A stretch of DNA of 64,000 bases from Chloroflexota bacterium. Its GTDB lineage: Bacteria; Chloroflexota; Limnocylindria; QHBO01. Both the position numbers and the translations under genes were made by a program. This document shows positions 10,415-19,986 of this stretch, piece after piece. Where the stretch lies: contig JAILWI010000001.1 of assembly GCA_025699005.1 (NCBI GenBank), positions 620,001 to 684,000 of the forward strand, given 5' to 3'. The notes beneath the pieces were generated by a model that searched no databases, was not told where the DNA came from, and saw nothing but the letters and a program-made list of their open reading frames with translations. Position 1 is the stretch's first letter; every line of letters begins with the position of its first letter.

Positions 10415-11344
10415 TCAATCCGACAGGCGGCGGATCACGGGCTCCATGAGCGGGAGCTGCGTCGGCGTCACCGCCAGGTAGGTGACGCCCCAGCGCTCAC
10501 GCCGCGCCAGGAGCGTATCGACGATCTCCTCGGTATCGCCGACCAGGTAGTGGGGGCTTCGTGCGAGCTCGTCCTCGCCGATTCCCCGGGACCGCGGAGG
10601 TGGGGGACCGGTCCGCCGATGGAAGTCGGGGTCGACCTCGAACAGCGAGATGTTGATCTCGATCTCGGCCCACCGTTCACCGGCGGCCTCGCGCACCCAG
10701 GCCACCTTTCGATCGATCGCGGCCTCGGTGATGTCGGTCGGGTCGCCTCCGCCCCGGGGAAGCGATCGCGGGTCGAATCCCACGATGTTCGCCTCACGTG
10801 CGGCGAACGCCAGCAGCTTCGGTCCGCCGCCGCCGATGAAGATCGGTGGGTGGGGCCGCTGGACCGAGGCCGGCAGGTCGCGCTGATGGATGTCGGGGTA
10901 GGCCACATCGGCGTCGTGGTCGATTCGCCCATCGCGCATCGCCTGCTTGAGCATGCCGACGGTGGCGCGCATGCGCCGCAGCCGGTCCGCCGGTGGGTCG
11001 AACGGCAGGCCGGCGGCCTCGTACTCGAGATGATTCCACCCGGCGCCGATGCCGATCTCCAGGCGCCCGTCGGTCACGGCATCGATCGTCGTCAGCTCCT
11101 GCGCGAGCACCGCGGGGTGTCGCAGGTCGTTGTTCAGCACGAATGGGCCGATGCGCAGGCTCGTCACGGCGGCGGCGGCCTGGAGCAACGGCAGGGCTGC
11201 CAGGCTTCCCAGGTGATCCGTGGCCAGCAGGATCGAGATGCCGGCCGCCTCGGCGCGTCTCGCCGTCTCCGCGATCCGGGCCGGATGGCCGTCGTGGGCG
11301 TCCAGGACGAGGCCGAATCGAAATGGCCGCGTCTCGGGCGGCAT
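10415..11344 (-). CDS. LLM class F420-type oxidoreductase
   Basis: FRFGLVLDAHDGHPARIAETARRAEAAGISILLATDHLGS...TDGRLEIGIGAGW; TGATG coupling with upstream gene. Confidence 0.87.
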   Translation of the reverse strand: MPPETRPFRFGLVLDAHDGHPARIAETARRAEAAGISILLATDHLGSLAALPLLQAAAAVTSLRIGPFVLNNDLRHPAVLAQELTTIDAVTDGRLEIGIGAGWNHLEYEAAGLPFDPPADRLRRMRATVGMLKQAMRDGRIDHDADVAYPDIHQRDLPASVQRPHPPIFIGGGGPKLLAFAAREANIVGFDPRSLPRGGGDPTDITEAAIDRKVAWVREAAGERWAEIEINISLFEVDPDFHRRTGPPPPRSRGIGEDELARSPHYLVGDTEEIVDTLLARRERWGVTYLAVTPTQLPLMEPVIRRLSD

Positions 11345-12027
11345 CAGAGCTTCCAGTACTCGCCCGTGAGGCCGAGCGCCGCGAAGTGAGCCAACAGCTC
11401 GTCCTTGCCCGGACGCGCATAGTCGACCGCGAACTTCGTCCGGTAGATCGGGCCGCTCAACGCGTGGACCTGGTCCGGCGTGAGCGAGGCTGCCTGCTCA
11501 GGTGGTGCGCACAGGTCGGATGCGTCGCGATGCGCCTCGGACGAGAAGAAGACCATCGTGTTCGAGCAGGTGGTGACGATGTCCTCCCACCACTGGGTTG
11601 GCTTCAGGGCCAGGTAGACGATCGCGTCCGCGGGCTCGACCACGCTGGCGCTCCCCCCGCGCATCTCGATGTGGATCGGCTCGGCGCAGTGATGGCACGC
11701 CGAGTCGACCGTCACGTCGGCCTCGTCGAGCATGGCGTGGAAGGCGACCGCGTCCCACGCGCAGTTCGCGAAATAGGTGCGCTCCTTCGTCGTGACCCGG
11801 AACGGCGTCGCGATGGCGGAGTAGGGAAAGGCCATCAGGATGCGTGCGGTGCCGCGGACCAGCGCGATGTGCCGCGCGGCGTCCAGCTCCCGGAGGATCT
11901 CGGCCGCATCGTCGCGGGCGAGCGAGAACTCGACCATGAGCTGCTCGACCACGGGCGGGACGCCATGCCGATCGAAGTGCTCGAAGATGAGGCGCCGGAT
12001 GCGCTGGGTCACCGTCGGGGCGTTCAT
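11344..12027 (-). CDS. Alkylmercury (organomercurial) lyase family protein, MerB-like
   Basis: FANCAWDAVAF (C-x-x-D), DSACHHC, TTCSNTMVFFSSEAH match positions of MerB Cys96/Asp99, Cys117 and Cys159. Confidence 0.8.
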   Translation of the reverse strand: MNAPTVTQRIRRLIFEHFDRHGVPPVVEQLMVEFSLARDDAAEILRELDAARHIALVRGTARILMAFPYSAIATPFRVTTKERTYFANCAWDAVAFHAMLDEADVTVDSACHHCAEPIHIEMRGGSASVVEPADAIVYLALKPTQWWEDIVTTCSNTMVFFSSEAHRDASDLCAPPEQAASLTPDQVHALSGPIYRTKFAVDYARPGKDELLAHFAALGLTGEYWKL

Positions 12028-12255
12028 GCCGGACCTTGTGCGGGAGATATCGGCGCAGTGTAGCGACGGCCTCGGGTCTCAGCGGGCGCACAGCCTCCTC
12101 TCAGGCCGGCCTCAGGGTCCGGTCCTCGCCCCCGCTTGAGCCCGCGGCATCCGCGCCGATCCCACACGACGTTCACAGTTCCTGCGCAATTCCACGCCAC
12201 TCTGCATGGCAGTGGTCGGACAGCGACCAGTGAATTGCATGAGGAGTGCATCGAC

Positions 12256-12645
12256 ATGAACGTCTTTCGAGTTCTGGCCTTCGTGCTGGCGCTCGTCGTC
12301 GCCGTCGGCATCGGGACGGCCGTGTACAACGCCGGCGTGACGGCCGGCCTGGCGGAGGCGGCGCGGCAGGCCGCAGCGAACGGGGATCCCGTGCCGGTCG
12401 TCCCGGGCGGCTACTACGGCTGGGGTCCGTACGGCCCGGGATTCTTCGGGTTCGGGTTCTTCGGGATCATCTTCTGGATCCTGGGGATCTTCCTCATCAT
12501 CGGCCTCGTGCGCGGCGCCTTCGGACGCGGCCGATGGGGTGGCCCGGGCGGCGGCCCCGGCCGCCGTGAAGGGATCGAGGCATGGCATCGCGAGCTGCAT
12601 CGAAGGGATGGCAGCGACAGCCAGCCGAGCACCTCCGGCGGATGA
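12256..12645 (+). CDS. Small Gly/aromatic-rich membrane protein
   Basis: N-terminal TM, YYGWGPYGPGFFGFGFFGIIFWILGIFLIIGLV, then hydrophilic tail. Confidence 0.65.
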   Translation: MNVFRVLAFVLALVVAVGIGTAVYNAGVTAGLAEAARQAAANGDPVPVVPGGYYGWGPYGPGFFGFGFFGIIFWILGIFLIIGLVRGAFGRGRWGGPGGGPGRREGIEAWHRELHRRDGSDSQPSTSGG

Positions 12646-12667
12646 CGCGGCCTACCATGGCCACACG

Positions 12668-13342
12668 ATGCCGCAGATCCTGATCGTGGACGACGAGCCG
12701 AAGATCCTTCGGCTCGTCCACGACTTCCTCGAAGCCTCGGGCTTCGACGTGGCGAGCGCTTCCTCGGGCGAGGAGGCGCTCATGCGCGTCAGGACCGATC
12801 CACCGGACCTCGTCGTGCTGGACCTCGGACTGCCCGGTCTCGATGGGCTGGACGTCACCCGCGCGATCCGGCGCGCCGGTGACCTCCCGATCATCATGCT
12901 CACCGCCCGTGACGACGAGACGGACAAGCTCATCGGCCTCGAGCTTGGGGCAGACGACTACGTCACCAAGCCGTTCAGCCCGCGTGAGCTCGTGGCTCGC
13001 ATCCGTGCCGTGCTGCGCCGCCACGCGGGCGCCGGGGATCCCGAGACGCTGCGCGCCGGCGACCTCGTCCTGGACGTGCCACGGATGCGGGTGACCCGCG
13101 ACGGCGAGCCGGTGGACCTCACCGCCACCGAATTCTCGCTGCTCGCCCACATGGCCCGGCAGCCCGGGCGTGTCTTCACGCGCTCGCAGCTGCTGGACGC
13201 GATCCACGGGGTCGCCTTCGAGTCCTACGAGCGCGCGATCGACGCGCACATCAAGAACATCCGGCGCAAGCTCGAGCGCGACCCTCGGTCGCCCCGCCAC
13301 CTCGTCACCGTGTACGGCGTGGGGTACCGCCTTGCCGAGTGA
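12668..13342 (+). CDS. OmpR-family two-component response regulator
   Basis: MPQILIVDDEPKILRL...VVLDLGLPGLDGL...LELGADDYVTKPFSPREL; winged-helix C-terminus HIKNIRRKLERDPRSPRHLVTVYGVGYRL. Confidence 0.95.
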   Translation: MPQILIVDDEPKILRLVHDFLEASGFDVASASSGEEALMRVRTDPPDLVVLDLGLPGLDGLDVTRAIRRAGDLPIIMLTARDDETDKLIGLELGADDYVTKPFSPRELVARIRAVLRRHAGAGDPETLRAGDLVLDVPRMRVTRDGEPVDLTATEFSLLAHMARQPGRVFTRSQLLDAIHGVAFESYERAIDAHIKNIRRKLERDPRSPRHLVTVYGVGYRLAE

Positions 13343-14453
13343 GCGCCGACGCCCTGCGTGGGGTCCCGGCCGCTGGCGGCACGGTGGCGGACGTCCACCG
13401 TGGTGGCCGGAAGGCGAGGCATTTCCGCCGGAAGGTGCGGACGCCTGGCGGACCATGCGTGGCCGGTTCGCCCGTCGGGCGGCGGGCTTCGTCGGCCTGG
13501 TCGTGCTGTTCCTGGTGGTCCTGACTGCCGCCGTGTCGTGGCTGCTGACGACGCTGTTCGGCGGTGGGTGGGTCTCGGTCGTCCTCCTCGTCTTCGTCCT
13601 CCTGGTCGCCGCCGCCGTCATTCGACAGGTCGTTCGCTCCGTCCGGCTCACCGTCGCGCCCATGGGCGACCTGATCGAGGCATCGGCGCGGGTCGAAGCA
13701 GGGGAGCTCGGCACGGTGGTCCCCGAGCGCGGTCCGCGCGAGGTTCGCACCCTCGCTCGCGCGTTCAACGCGATGAGCGCACGACTGGCTGCGAACGAGA
13801 ACGAGCGACGACGCCTGATCGCCGATGTCAGCCACGAGCTGCGGACGCCGCTGACCGTGATCCAGGGCGACGTCGAGGGGATGATCGACGGGCTCTATCC
13901 GGCGGACGTCGAGCATCTCGAACGGATCCTCGCGGAGACTCGCCAGCTCGAGCGTCTGATCGACGACCTGCGCACGCTCTCGCTCGCCGATGCCGGCGCA
14001 CTGGGTCTTCAGCGTGAGCCGACCGATCTCGCCGTTCTGACGGCCGATGCGGTCTCGGCGCTCGAACCGCAGGCCGACGCCGCCGGAGTGACGATGGCCG
14101 TCGACGCCGACGTCGACCTGCCGACGATCGACGTCGACCCGCTCCGGATCCGCCAGGTCGTCACGAACCTCGTCATGAACGCGCTGCGCCACACGGCGCG
14201 GGGCGGCCGAGTCATCGCCCAGGTCCGTGCCGACGCGGATGGCCAGCTGCTTTCGGTGAGCGACACCGGTGTCGGGATGGACGCCGAGACGGCGACGCGG
14301 GCCTTCGAGCGCTTCTGGCGCACGGCCGACTCGTCGGGCGCTGGATTGGGCCTTGCCATCGTCCGCGACCTCGTGACGGCGCACGGCGGAACGGTCGATC
14401 TGCGATCGGAGCCGGGGCGTGGGACGACGGTGACCTGTCGCTTCGAGCGCTAG
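13332..14453 (+). CDS. HAMP-containing sensor histidine kinase
   Basis: TTG start overlapping RR stop; RPPWWPEGEAFPPEGADAW N-terminus, two TM, HAMP, DVSHELRTPLTVIQGDVEGM, NLVMNALRHTARGG, DTGVGMD, GAGLGLAIV. Confidence 0.88.
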   Translation: MPSERRRPAWGPGRWRHGGGRPPWWPEGEAFPPEGADAWRTMRGRFARRAAGFVGLVVLFLVVLTAAVSWLLTTLFGGGWVSVVLLVFVLLVAAAVIRQVVRSVRLTVAPMGDLIEASARVEAGELGTVVPERGPREVRTLARAFNAMSARLAANENERRRLIADVSHELRTPLTVIQGDVEGMIDGLYPADVEHLERILAETRQLERLIDDLRTLSLADAGALGLQREPTDLAVLTADAVSALEPQADAAGVTMAVDADVDLPTIDVDPLRIRQVVTNLVMNALRHTARGGRVIAQVRADADGQLLSVSDTGVGMDAETATRAFERFWRTADSSGAGLGLAIVRDLVTAHGGTVDLRSEPGRGTTVTCRFER

Positions 14454-14464
14454 CATCTGCGCCG

Positions 14465-16078
14465 ATGAAGCAGGTGACCCACGCCGACCTGGCCTTTCTC
14501 GGCGCACGCGTCGAGGCCATGCACCCGGGTGCCCCACCTGCTGACGCGGTCGCGGTTCGGGGCGGTCAGATCATCGCGGTCGGGGCGGTCCGTGACGTGC
14601 GGGAGCTCATCGGCCCGGCGACCGAGGTCATCGAGCTGTCCGGCGAGACGCTGCTGCCCGGATTCCAGGACGCGCACATCCACCCGATCGAGGGCGGCCT
14701 GCTCGCCGATCGCTGCGACCTCCATCCGCTCGCCGACGCGACTGCGTACCTGGCGGCGGTCGAGCGATACGCCGCCGCGCATCCCGAGCGTCCATGGGTC
14801 GAGGGCAGCGGATGGTCCCTCTCGGCGTTTCCGCGCGGCGAGCCGGGGCGCGAGCTGCTCGACCGAATCGTTCCGGATCGACCCGCGATGCTCGAGAGCA
14901 ATGACGGGCACGTCGCCTGGGTGAACACGCGAGCTCTCGAGCTCGCCGGGGTGACGGCTTCCACCGCTGAGCCGGCCGACGGACGAATCGCGCGCGACGA
15001 ACACGGCGCGCCGACCGGCACGCTCGTCGACGGCGCGATCGACCTGGTCGCCCGCCACCTGCCCCCGCCGACCCACAAGGACCTGCTCGGGGGCCTTCGG
15101 GCCGCGCAGCAGCAGCTCCACGCGCTCGGCATCACGGCATGGCAGGACGCCCACGTCGAGCCGGCCAACCTGGCCGTGTACCGCGAGGCGGCGTCATCCG
15201 GCTGGCTGACCGCGCGGGTGGTTGCCGCCCTCTGGTGGGACCGCGAGCGTGGGCTCGAGCAGATTGAGGAGTTCGAGGAGCAGCGATCGGAGGGCGCGGT
15301 GGGCCGGCTGCGGGCCGACAGCGTGAAGCTCATGCTCGACGGCATCCTGGAGTCCCGAACCGCGTTCCTGAACGATCCCTACACCGGCACCGGTGACGCC
15401 GGCGTCCCGTTCATCGACCCCGATCTCCTGCATCGGGCAGTGGTCGAGCTGGATCGCCGGGGCTTCCAGGCCCATTTCCACGCCATCGGCGATGGTGCCA
15501 TCCGGCTGGCGCTCGACGCCATCGAGTCGGCACGAACGAGGAACGGCCCGGGCGACCGCCGTCATCACATCAGCCATCTCGAGCTGATCCATCCGGACGA
15601 CATCCCGCGCTTCGCGGCACTCGACGCGGTCGCCAACATCCAGCCCTTCTGGGCGGTCGATGACGATCAGATGCAGGAGCTTCGCATCCCGTCGCTGGGG
15701 CCGGATCGGGCTGGCTGGCAGTTCTCGTTCGGCAGCCTGGCGCGATCCGGTGCCCGGCTCGCGGCCGGCAGCGACTGGACGGTCACGACCGCGAACCCGC
15801 TGCTGGAGATCGAGGTGGCCGTCCACCGCGTGCCGCCCGACGACCGCGACGCCGCGCCCTTCCTCCCCGATGAGTGCCTCAGCCTCGACGAGGCTCTCGC
15901 GGCCTTCACCATCGGCAGTGCGTGGGTGAACCATCTCGACCGCGACACGGGCAGCATCGAGGTCGGCAAGCTCGCCGACCTCGTCATCCTCGACCGCGAT
16001 CTTCGCGAGGCCGACGCGGGACCGATCGGCGAGGCGACCGTTCGGGGGACGTGGGTGGAGGGCGAGCGGGTCTTCTAG
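14465..16078 (+). CDS. Amidohydrolase family protein (YtcJ-like)
   Basis: LLPGFQDAHIHPIEGGLL...FHAIGDGAIRLALDAIE...GSDWTVTTANPLLEIEVAVHR. Confidence 0.93.
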   Translation: MKQVTHADLAFLGARVEAMHPGAPPADAVAVRGGQIIAVGAVRDVRELIGPATEVIELSGETLLPGFQDAHIHPIEGGLLADRCDLHPLADATAYLAAVERYAAAHPERPWVEGSGWSLSAFPRGEPGRELLDRIVPDRPAMLESNDGHVAWVNTRALELAGVTASTAEPADGRIARDEHGAPTGTLVDGAIDLVARHLPPPTHKDLLGGLRAAQQQLHALGITAWQDAHVEPANLAVYREAASSGWLTARVVAALWWDRERGLEQIEEFEEQRSEGAVGRLRADSVKLMLDGILESRTAFLNDPYTGTGDAGVPFIDPDLLHRAVVELDRRGFQAHFHAIGDGAIRLALDAIESARTRNGPGDRRHHISHLELIHPDDIPRFAALDAVANIQPFWAVDDDQMQELRIPSLGPDRAGWQFSFGSLARSGARLAAGSDWTVTTANPLLEIEVAVHRVPPDDRDAAPFLPDECLSLDEALAAFTIGSAWVNHLDRDTGSIEVGKLADLVILDRDLREADAGPIGEATVRGTWVEGERVF

Positions 16079-16644
16079 GCCAGCGCGCGGCCGAGCGCGA
16101 CGATCCAGCCGAGGAAGGACCCGAGCAGCGCGACGCCGAAGACGGACCAGACCCCGATCGGCAGCAGCGGCCAGGTCGCCGCCGCCAGCGCCAGGGCCGC
16201 GGCGAACGCGACACCCCACCAGCCGACCGGCGGCTCGAGCAATCGTCCGCGAAGGGACAGAACGGCGAGCGCGGCGGCCCACAGCATGAAGGGCAGCACG
16301 CCGAACCCGAGCGTCGCGAATGAGACGCCGAGCGGAATGAGGCCGGTCACGAGCAGCACCTGGCCGACGACGAGGACCGCGATCCCGCCGATGGCGAGCA
16401 GTGCCAGCCAGGAGAACCAGGCTCCGGCAACCGACGCGGCTCGCCGGCGAACCTCGAGCACCGCGGGGATCAGCAGGATGAACGTCAGGCCGAGCAGGAT
16501 GTCGTTGATCGGTCCGAAGATGCCTCCGAGTGGTCCGAAGAACAGCGCGAGGGCGATCCCCGAGAGCAGGAGCGTCACCGCTGCGGCGAACGTGGTCGTC
16601 GCGGCTCGCGCGGTCGATGATGTGGGCTGGGCGTCGACAGTCAT
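16075..16644 (-). CDS. Hypothetical multi-pass membrane protein
   Basis: Multiple hydrophobic helices; ATG at 16644 preceded by TAGCCT-N6. Confidence 0.7.
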   Translation of the reverse strand: MTVDAQPTSSTARAATTTFAAAVTLLLSGIALALFFGPLGGIFGPINDILLGLTFILLIPAVLEVRRRAASVAGAWFSWLALLAIGGIAVLVVGQVLLVTGLIPLGVSFATLGFGVLPFMLWAAALAVLSLRGRLLEPPVGWWGVAFAAALALAAATWPLLPIGVWSVFGVALLGSFLGWIVALGRALA

Positions 16645-16803
16645 GCCCACAGGCTACCGGGGTCGGGCGATGCCACGGCAGTCCTCAGCGCACCGAGCCG
16701 GCATGTGGCGGGCTGCGCGCACGCCCCGTAGTATGGGCGCACGAGCATCCGCGCCCGCGACCGTCATCGGCAGCGTCGGGCACCCCGATGAAGGAGACGA
16801 GTC

Positions 16804-17616
16804 TTGGCCACCGACGTACGGCAGCGCAACAACGTGCGCGTTGGGGGCAAGGGCACCCAGCCGATGCTGTTCGCGCATGGGTTCGGCTGCGACCAGAACA
16901 TGTGGCGCTGGATGACGCCGGCGTTCGAGGACGACTACCAGATCGTGCTGTTCGACTACGTGGGCAGCGGCAAGTCCGACCTGTCGGCCTACGATCGCCG
17001 GCGCTACGCCAGCCTCGACGGTTATGCGCAAGACATCGTCGACATCGTCCGCGAGCTCGATCTTCGCGACGTCATTCTCGTCGCGCACTCGGTGAGCAGC
17101 ATGATCGGGATCCTGGCCGCCATCCAGGAGCCGGATCGGTTCGCGCAGCTGATCCTCATCGGGCCATCGCCGAGCTACCTCAACGATGCCGACTACCGGG
17201 GAGGATTCGAGCGGGCCGACATCGAGGGGCTCCTCGACCTCATGGACAAGAACTACATCGGCTGGGCCAACTTCCTGACCCCGGTGATCATGAAGAACGA
17301 GGATCGGCCCGAGCTCACGCGCGAGCTCCACGAGAGCTTCTGCTCGACGGACCCGGTCATCGCGCGGCAGTTCGCGGAGGTCACGTTCCTCTCGGACAAT
17401 CGCAGCGATCTGCCGCGCCTCACGGTCCCGGCCCTGGTCCTCCAGTGCACGGAGGACGCGATCGCGCCGCAGGGAGTCGGTGAGTACGTCGCGGACCGCG
17501 TTCCGAATGCGACGTTCCGGCAGCTGGGCGCCATCGGCCACTGCCCGCACATGAGCCACCCCGAGGAGACGATCGCCGCGATCCGCGAGCACCTGGCGGG
17601 AGTCAAGGCTGCCTGA
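16804..17616 (+). CDS. RsbQ-like alpha/beta hydrolase
   Basis: AHSVSSMIGILAAIQEPDRFAQLILIGPSPSYLND...DKNYIGWANFL...FCSTDPVIARQFA...LQCTEDAIAP...GHCPHMSHPEETI. Confidence 0.92.
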   Translation: MATDVRQRNNVRVGGKGTQPMLFAHGFGCDQNMWRWMTPAFEDDYQIVLFDYVGSGKSDLSAYDRRRYASLDGYAQDIVDIVRELDLRDVILVAHSVSSMIGILAAIQEPDRFAQLILIGPSPSYLNDADYRGGFERADIEGLLDLMDKNYIGWANFLTPVIMKNEDRPELTRELHESFCSTDPVIARQFAEVTFLSDNRSDLPRLTVPALVLQCTEDAIAPQGVGEYVADRVPNATFRQLGAIGHCPHMSHPEETIAAIREHLAGVKAA

Positions 17617-17620
17617 ATCC

Positions 17621-18712
17621 ATGCCACGGCTGGCCCCGCTCGACCCGATCCTCGACGGGGCCGCCTGCGGCTACCTGTCGATCGACGAGACGGGCACGGT
17701 CCGCGCGGCGAACACGACCCTCGCCGAGCTCATCGGCCGACCGCGCGCCCAGATCGAGCAGCATCACATCGACACCCTCCTGTCACCGGCGGGCAGGATC
17801 TTCTACACCACGCATCTCTTCCCGCTTCTCCGGCTTCACCGGCGAGCGGAGGAGGTGTACCTGCCGCTCCGCAATGCCAGCGACGAGGAGATTCCCGTCC
17901 TCGTCAACGGCGTGGCCCGCGCGGCGGACGAAGGCACGCTGCACGATCTCATCGTCGTGCCCGTGCGTCAGCGGAACGAGCTGGAGAGCGAGCTCATCGC
18001 CGCCCGAGAGGTGGCGCAGCAGGCTGCTGCGGCCAAGGACCGATTCCTGTCGATCGTGTCGCACGAGCTCCGCACGCCGCTCGGCGCCGCCCGTGGCTAT
18101 GCCGAGCTCCTGCTTCGTGAGCGGAACGGGACGCTGACCGATGGCCAGCGTCAGTACGTTCAGCGGATCCTGAACGCGACGGTGTACCAGGCCTCGCTGA
18201 TCGAGGACATCCTCGACTACGCCGGCCAGCACGGGCAGCGGCGAACGCTCGAGATCGAAACGCTCGAGCTCGAGGACGTGATGGAGCGTGCGGAAACGCT
18301 CCTCGCCGTGCGTGCTGGCGAGGAGCAGCGTGCGCTTCGCCGCGAGCCACGGTCGGCGTCCGGGACCCTGCGCGGGGATCCGAGGGCCATCCAGCAGATC
18401 CTCCTCAACCTCGGCACGAACGCGATCAAGTTCAGCCCGCCCGACGCGGAGGTGCTGCTGACGTCCGATGTGAGCGGCGAGGTCGTGAGGATCGGCGTCA
18501 GGGATACCGGGACCGGGATTCCGGACGACCAGCTCGATCGGATCTTCGAGCCATTCGTCCGCGTCGATTCCTCGGCGGCGGCCAGCGCCAAGGGCCTCGG
18601 CCTCGGACTGGCGATCAGCCGCGACCTCGCGCGGTCGATGGGTGGCGACATCACGGTCGAGAGCACGCTCGGCGAAGGCTCGCTCTTCACGCTGGAGCTG
18701 CCGGTCGGCTGA
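17621..18712 (+). CDS. PAS domain sensor histidine kinase
   Basis: RsbP-type PAS segment SPAGRIFYTTHLFPLLRLHRRAEEVYLPLRNASDEEIPVLVNGVAR; FLSIVSHELRTPLGAARGYAELLL; NLGTNAIKFSPP; DTGTGIPD; GLGLAIS. Confidence 0.92.
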   Translation: MPRLAPLDPILDGAACGYLSIDETGTVRAANTTLAELIGRPRAQIEQHHIDTLLSPAGRIFYTTHLFPLLRLHRRAEEVYLPLRNASDEEIPVLVNGVARAADEGTLHDLIVVPVRQRNELESELIAAREVAQQAAAAKDRFLSIVSHELRTPLGAARGYAELLLRERNGTLTDGQRQYVQRILNATVYQASLIEDILDYAGQHGQRRTLEIETLELEDVMERAETLLAVRAGEEQRALRREPRSASGTLRGDPRAIQQILLNLGTNAIKFSPPDAEVLLTSDVSGEVVRIGVRDTGTGIPDDQLDRIFEPFVRVDSSAAASAKGLGLGLAISRDLARSMGGDITVESTLGEGSLFTLELPVG

Positions 18713-18749
18713 CGGGCCGCCGACGCCACGGAGCGCTATCCTCGGATCC

Positions 18750-19511
18750 ATGGATCTCGGCCTCCGCTACCGCGTCGTGCTCATCACTGGGGCGGGTGGT
18801 GGCATCGGGCCGACGCTCGCCGAAGCCTTCGGTGCCGAGGGCGCAAGCGTGGCGCTCCACGTGCGCGACGCGACCGCGAAGGGTCGCGCCCACGAGATCG
18901 CCGATGCGATCGCCGCGAGCGGCGGCCGGGCCGCGGTCGTCGGTGCGGACCTCCGCTCGACGGACGAGGTCGATGCCATGGTCGGCGACATCGGGCGCCA
19001 GCTGGGCTCGGTCGCCGTTCTCGTCAACGCGACGTCCGCGTTCCGCACCGAGGCAATCGCCGACATCGACGATGACAGCTGGGACGGCATGATTGGCGAC
19101 ATGCTGGGCGCGACGTTCCGCGTCAGCCGCGCCGTGGCGCCGGGGATGCGCGAGGCAGGTTGGGGCCGAATCGTCAGCTTCGCATCTCGTTCCGGGATCG
19201 CCGGTGTCGGAAAGGCGAGCCACTATGCGGCGGCCAAGGCGGGCGTCATCGGCCTCACCGCGGCACTGGCCAAGGAGCTCGGTCCCGATGGCATCCTCGT
19301 GAATGCGATCGCTCCGACGCAGATCCTCACGACCCGGGGCGGCGAGCCATCGATCCCCGACGAGCGCGCCGAGAAGATGGCGAAGTCGATCCCGCTGCGG
19401 CGGCTGGCGACGCCGGACGACGTCGCGCCGCTCGTCGTGTGGCTCGGCTCTGACGCGAACCGCTACGTCAGCGGCGAGACGATCTCGTTCACCGGCGGCG
19501 CGCGCAGCTAG
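18750..19511 (+). CDS. SDR family oxidoreductase
   Basis: VVLITGAGGGIGPTLAEAFG...YAAAKAGVIGLTAALAKELGPDGILVNAIAP...YVSGETISFTGG. Confidence 0.93.
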   Translation: MDLGLRYRVVLITGAGGGIGPTLAEAFGAEGASVALHVRDATAKGRAHEIADAIAASGGRAAVVGADLRSTDEVDAMVGDIGRQLGSVAVLVNATSAFRTEAIADIDDDSWDGMIGDMLGATFRVSRAVAPGMREAGWGRIVSFASRSGIAGVGKASHYAAAKAGVIGLTAALAKELGPDGILVNAIAPTQILTTRGGEPSIPDERAEKMAKSIPLRRLATPDDVAPLVVWLGSDANRYVSGETISFTGGARS

Positions 19512-19894
19512 CCCTCGACCTCGCTTCGGCGCTCCATGGCGTGGCGCGGTGCCTCGTGGACCGCGGTCTGGCGCAGCGGTCCGTCCCCGGTGCTCGTGAA
19601 GGAGTGCCAGGCGTTCGGCGGCACGATGACGACGTCCCCGGCGACCGCGGCGAACGACTCGTCGTCGACGAGGTACGTCCCCTGGCCGTCGTGGAGCACG
19701 AAGTACTCGGCATAGGGGTGGCGGTGCGGCGGCGGACCGGCACCCGGCGGGACCTGCGAGTGGTACGCCGAGGTCCGGAGGCCGTGGCGCTCGCCCTCCA
19801 GGTAGCGGACCCCGCCACCCGCGCGGGTCACCTCGATGTCGAGCAGCTCGAGCTCCGAGCTCGAGACGTGGGCAGGCCGGATCTGTCGCGACAT
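19508..19894 (-). CDS. Cupin domain protein
   Basis: PPPHRHPYAEYFVLHDGQGTYLVD...GDVVIVPPNAWHSFTS. Confidence 0.88.
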   Translation of the reverse strand: MSRQIRPAHVSSSELELLDIEVTRAGGGVRYLEGERHGLRTSAYHSQVPPGAGPPPHRHPYAEYFVLHDGQGTYLVDDESFAAVAGDVVIVPPNAWHSFTSTGDGPLRQTAVHEAPRHAMERRSEVEG

Positions 19895-19986
19895 TCGGCA
19901 GCAACCTCGTTCATGGCAGGTCACACCACGAGGAATCGCGGGCGTGCGATGCGCACTCTAGCGCGCGAGCCGCGGACGCAGCCTCG

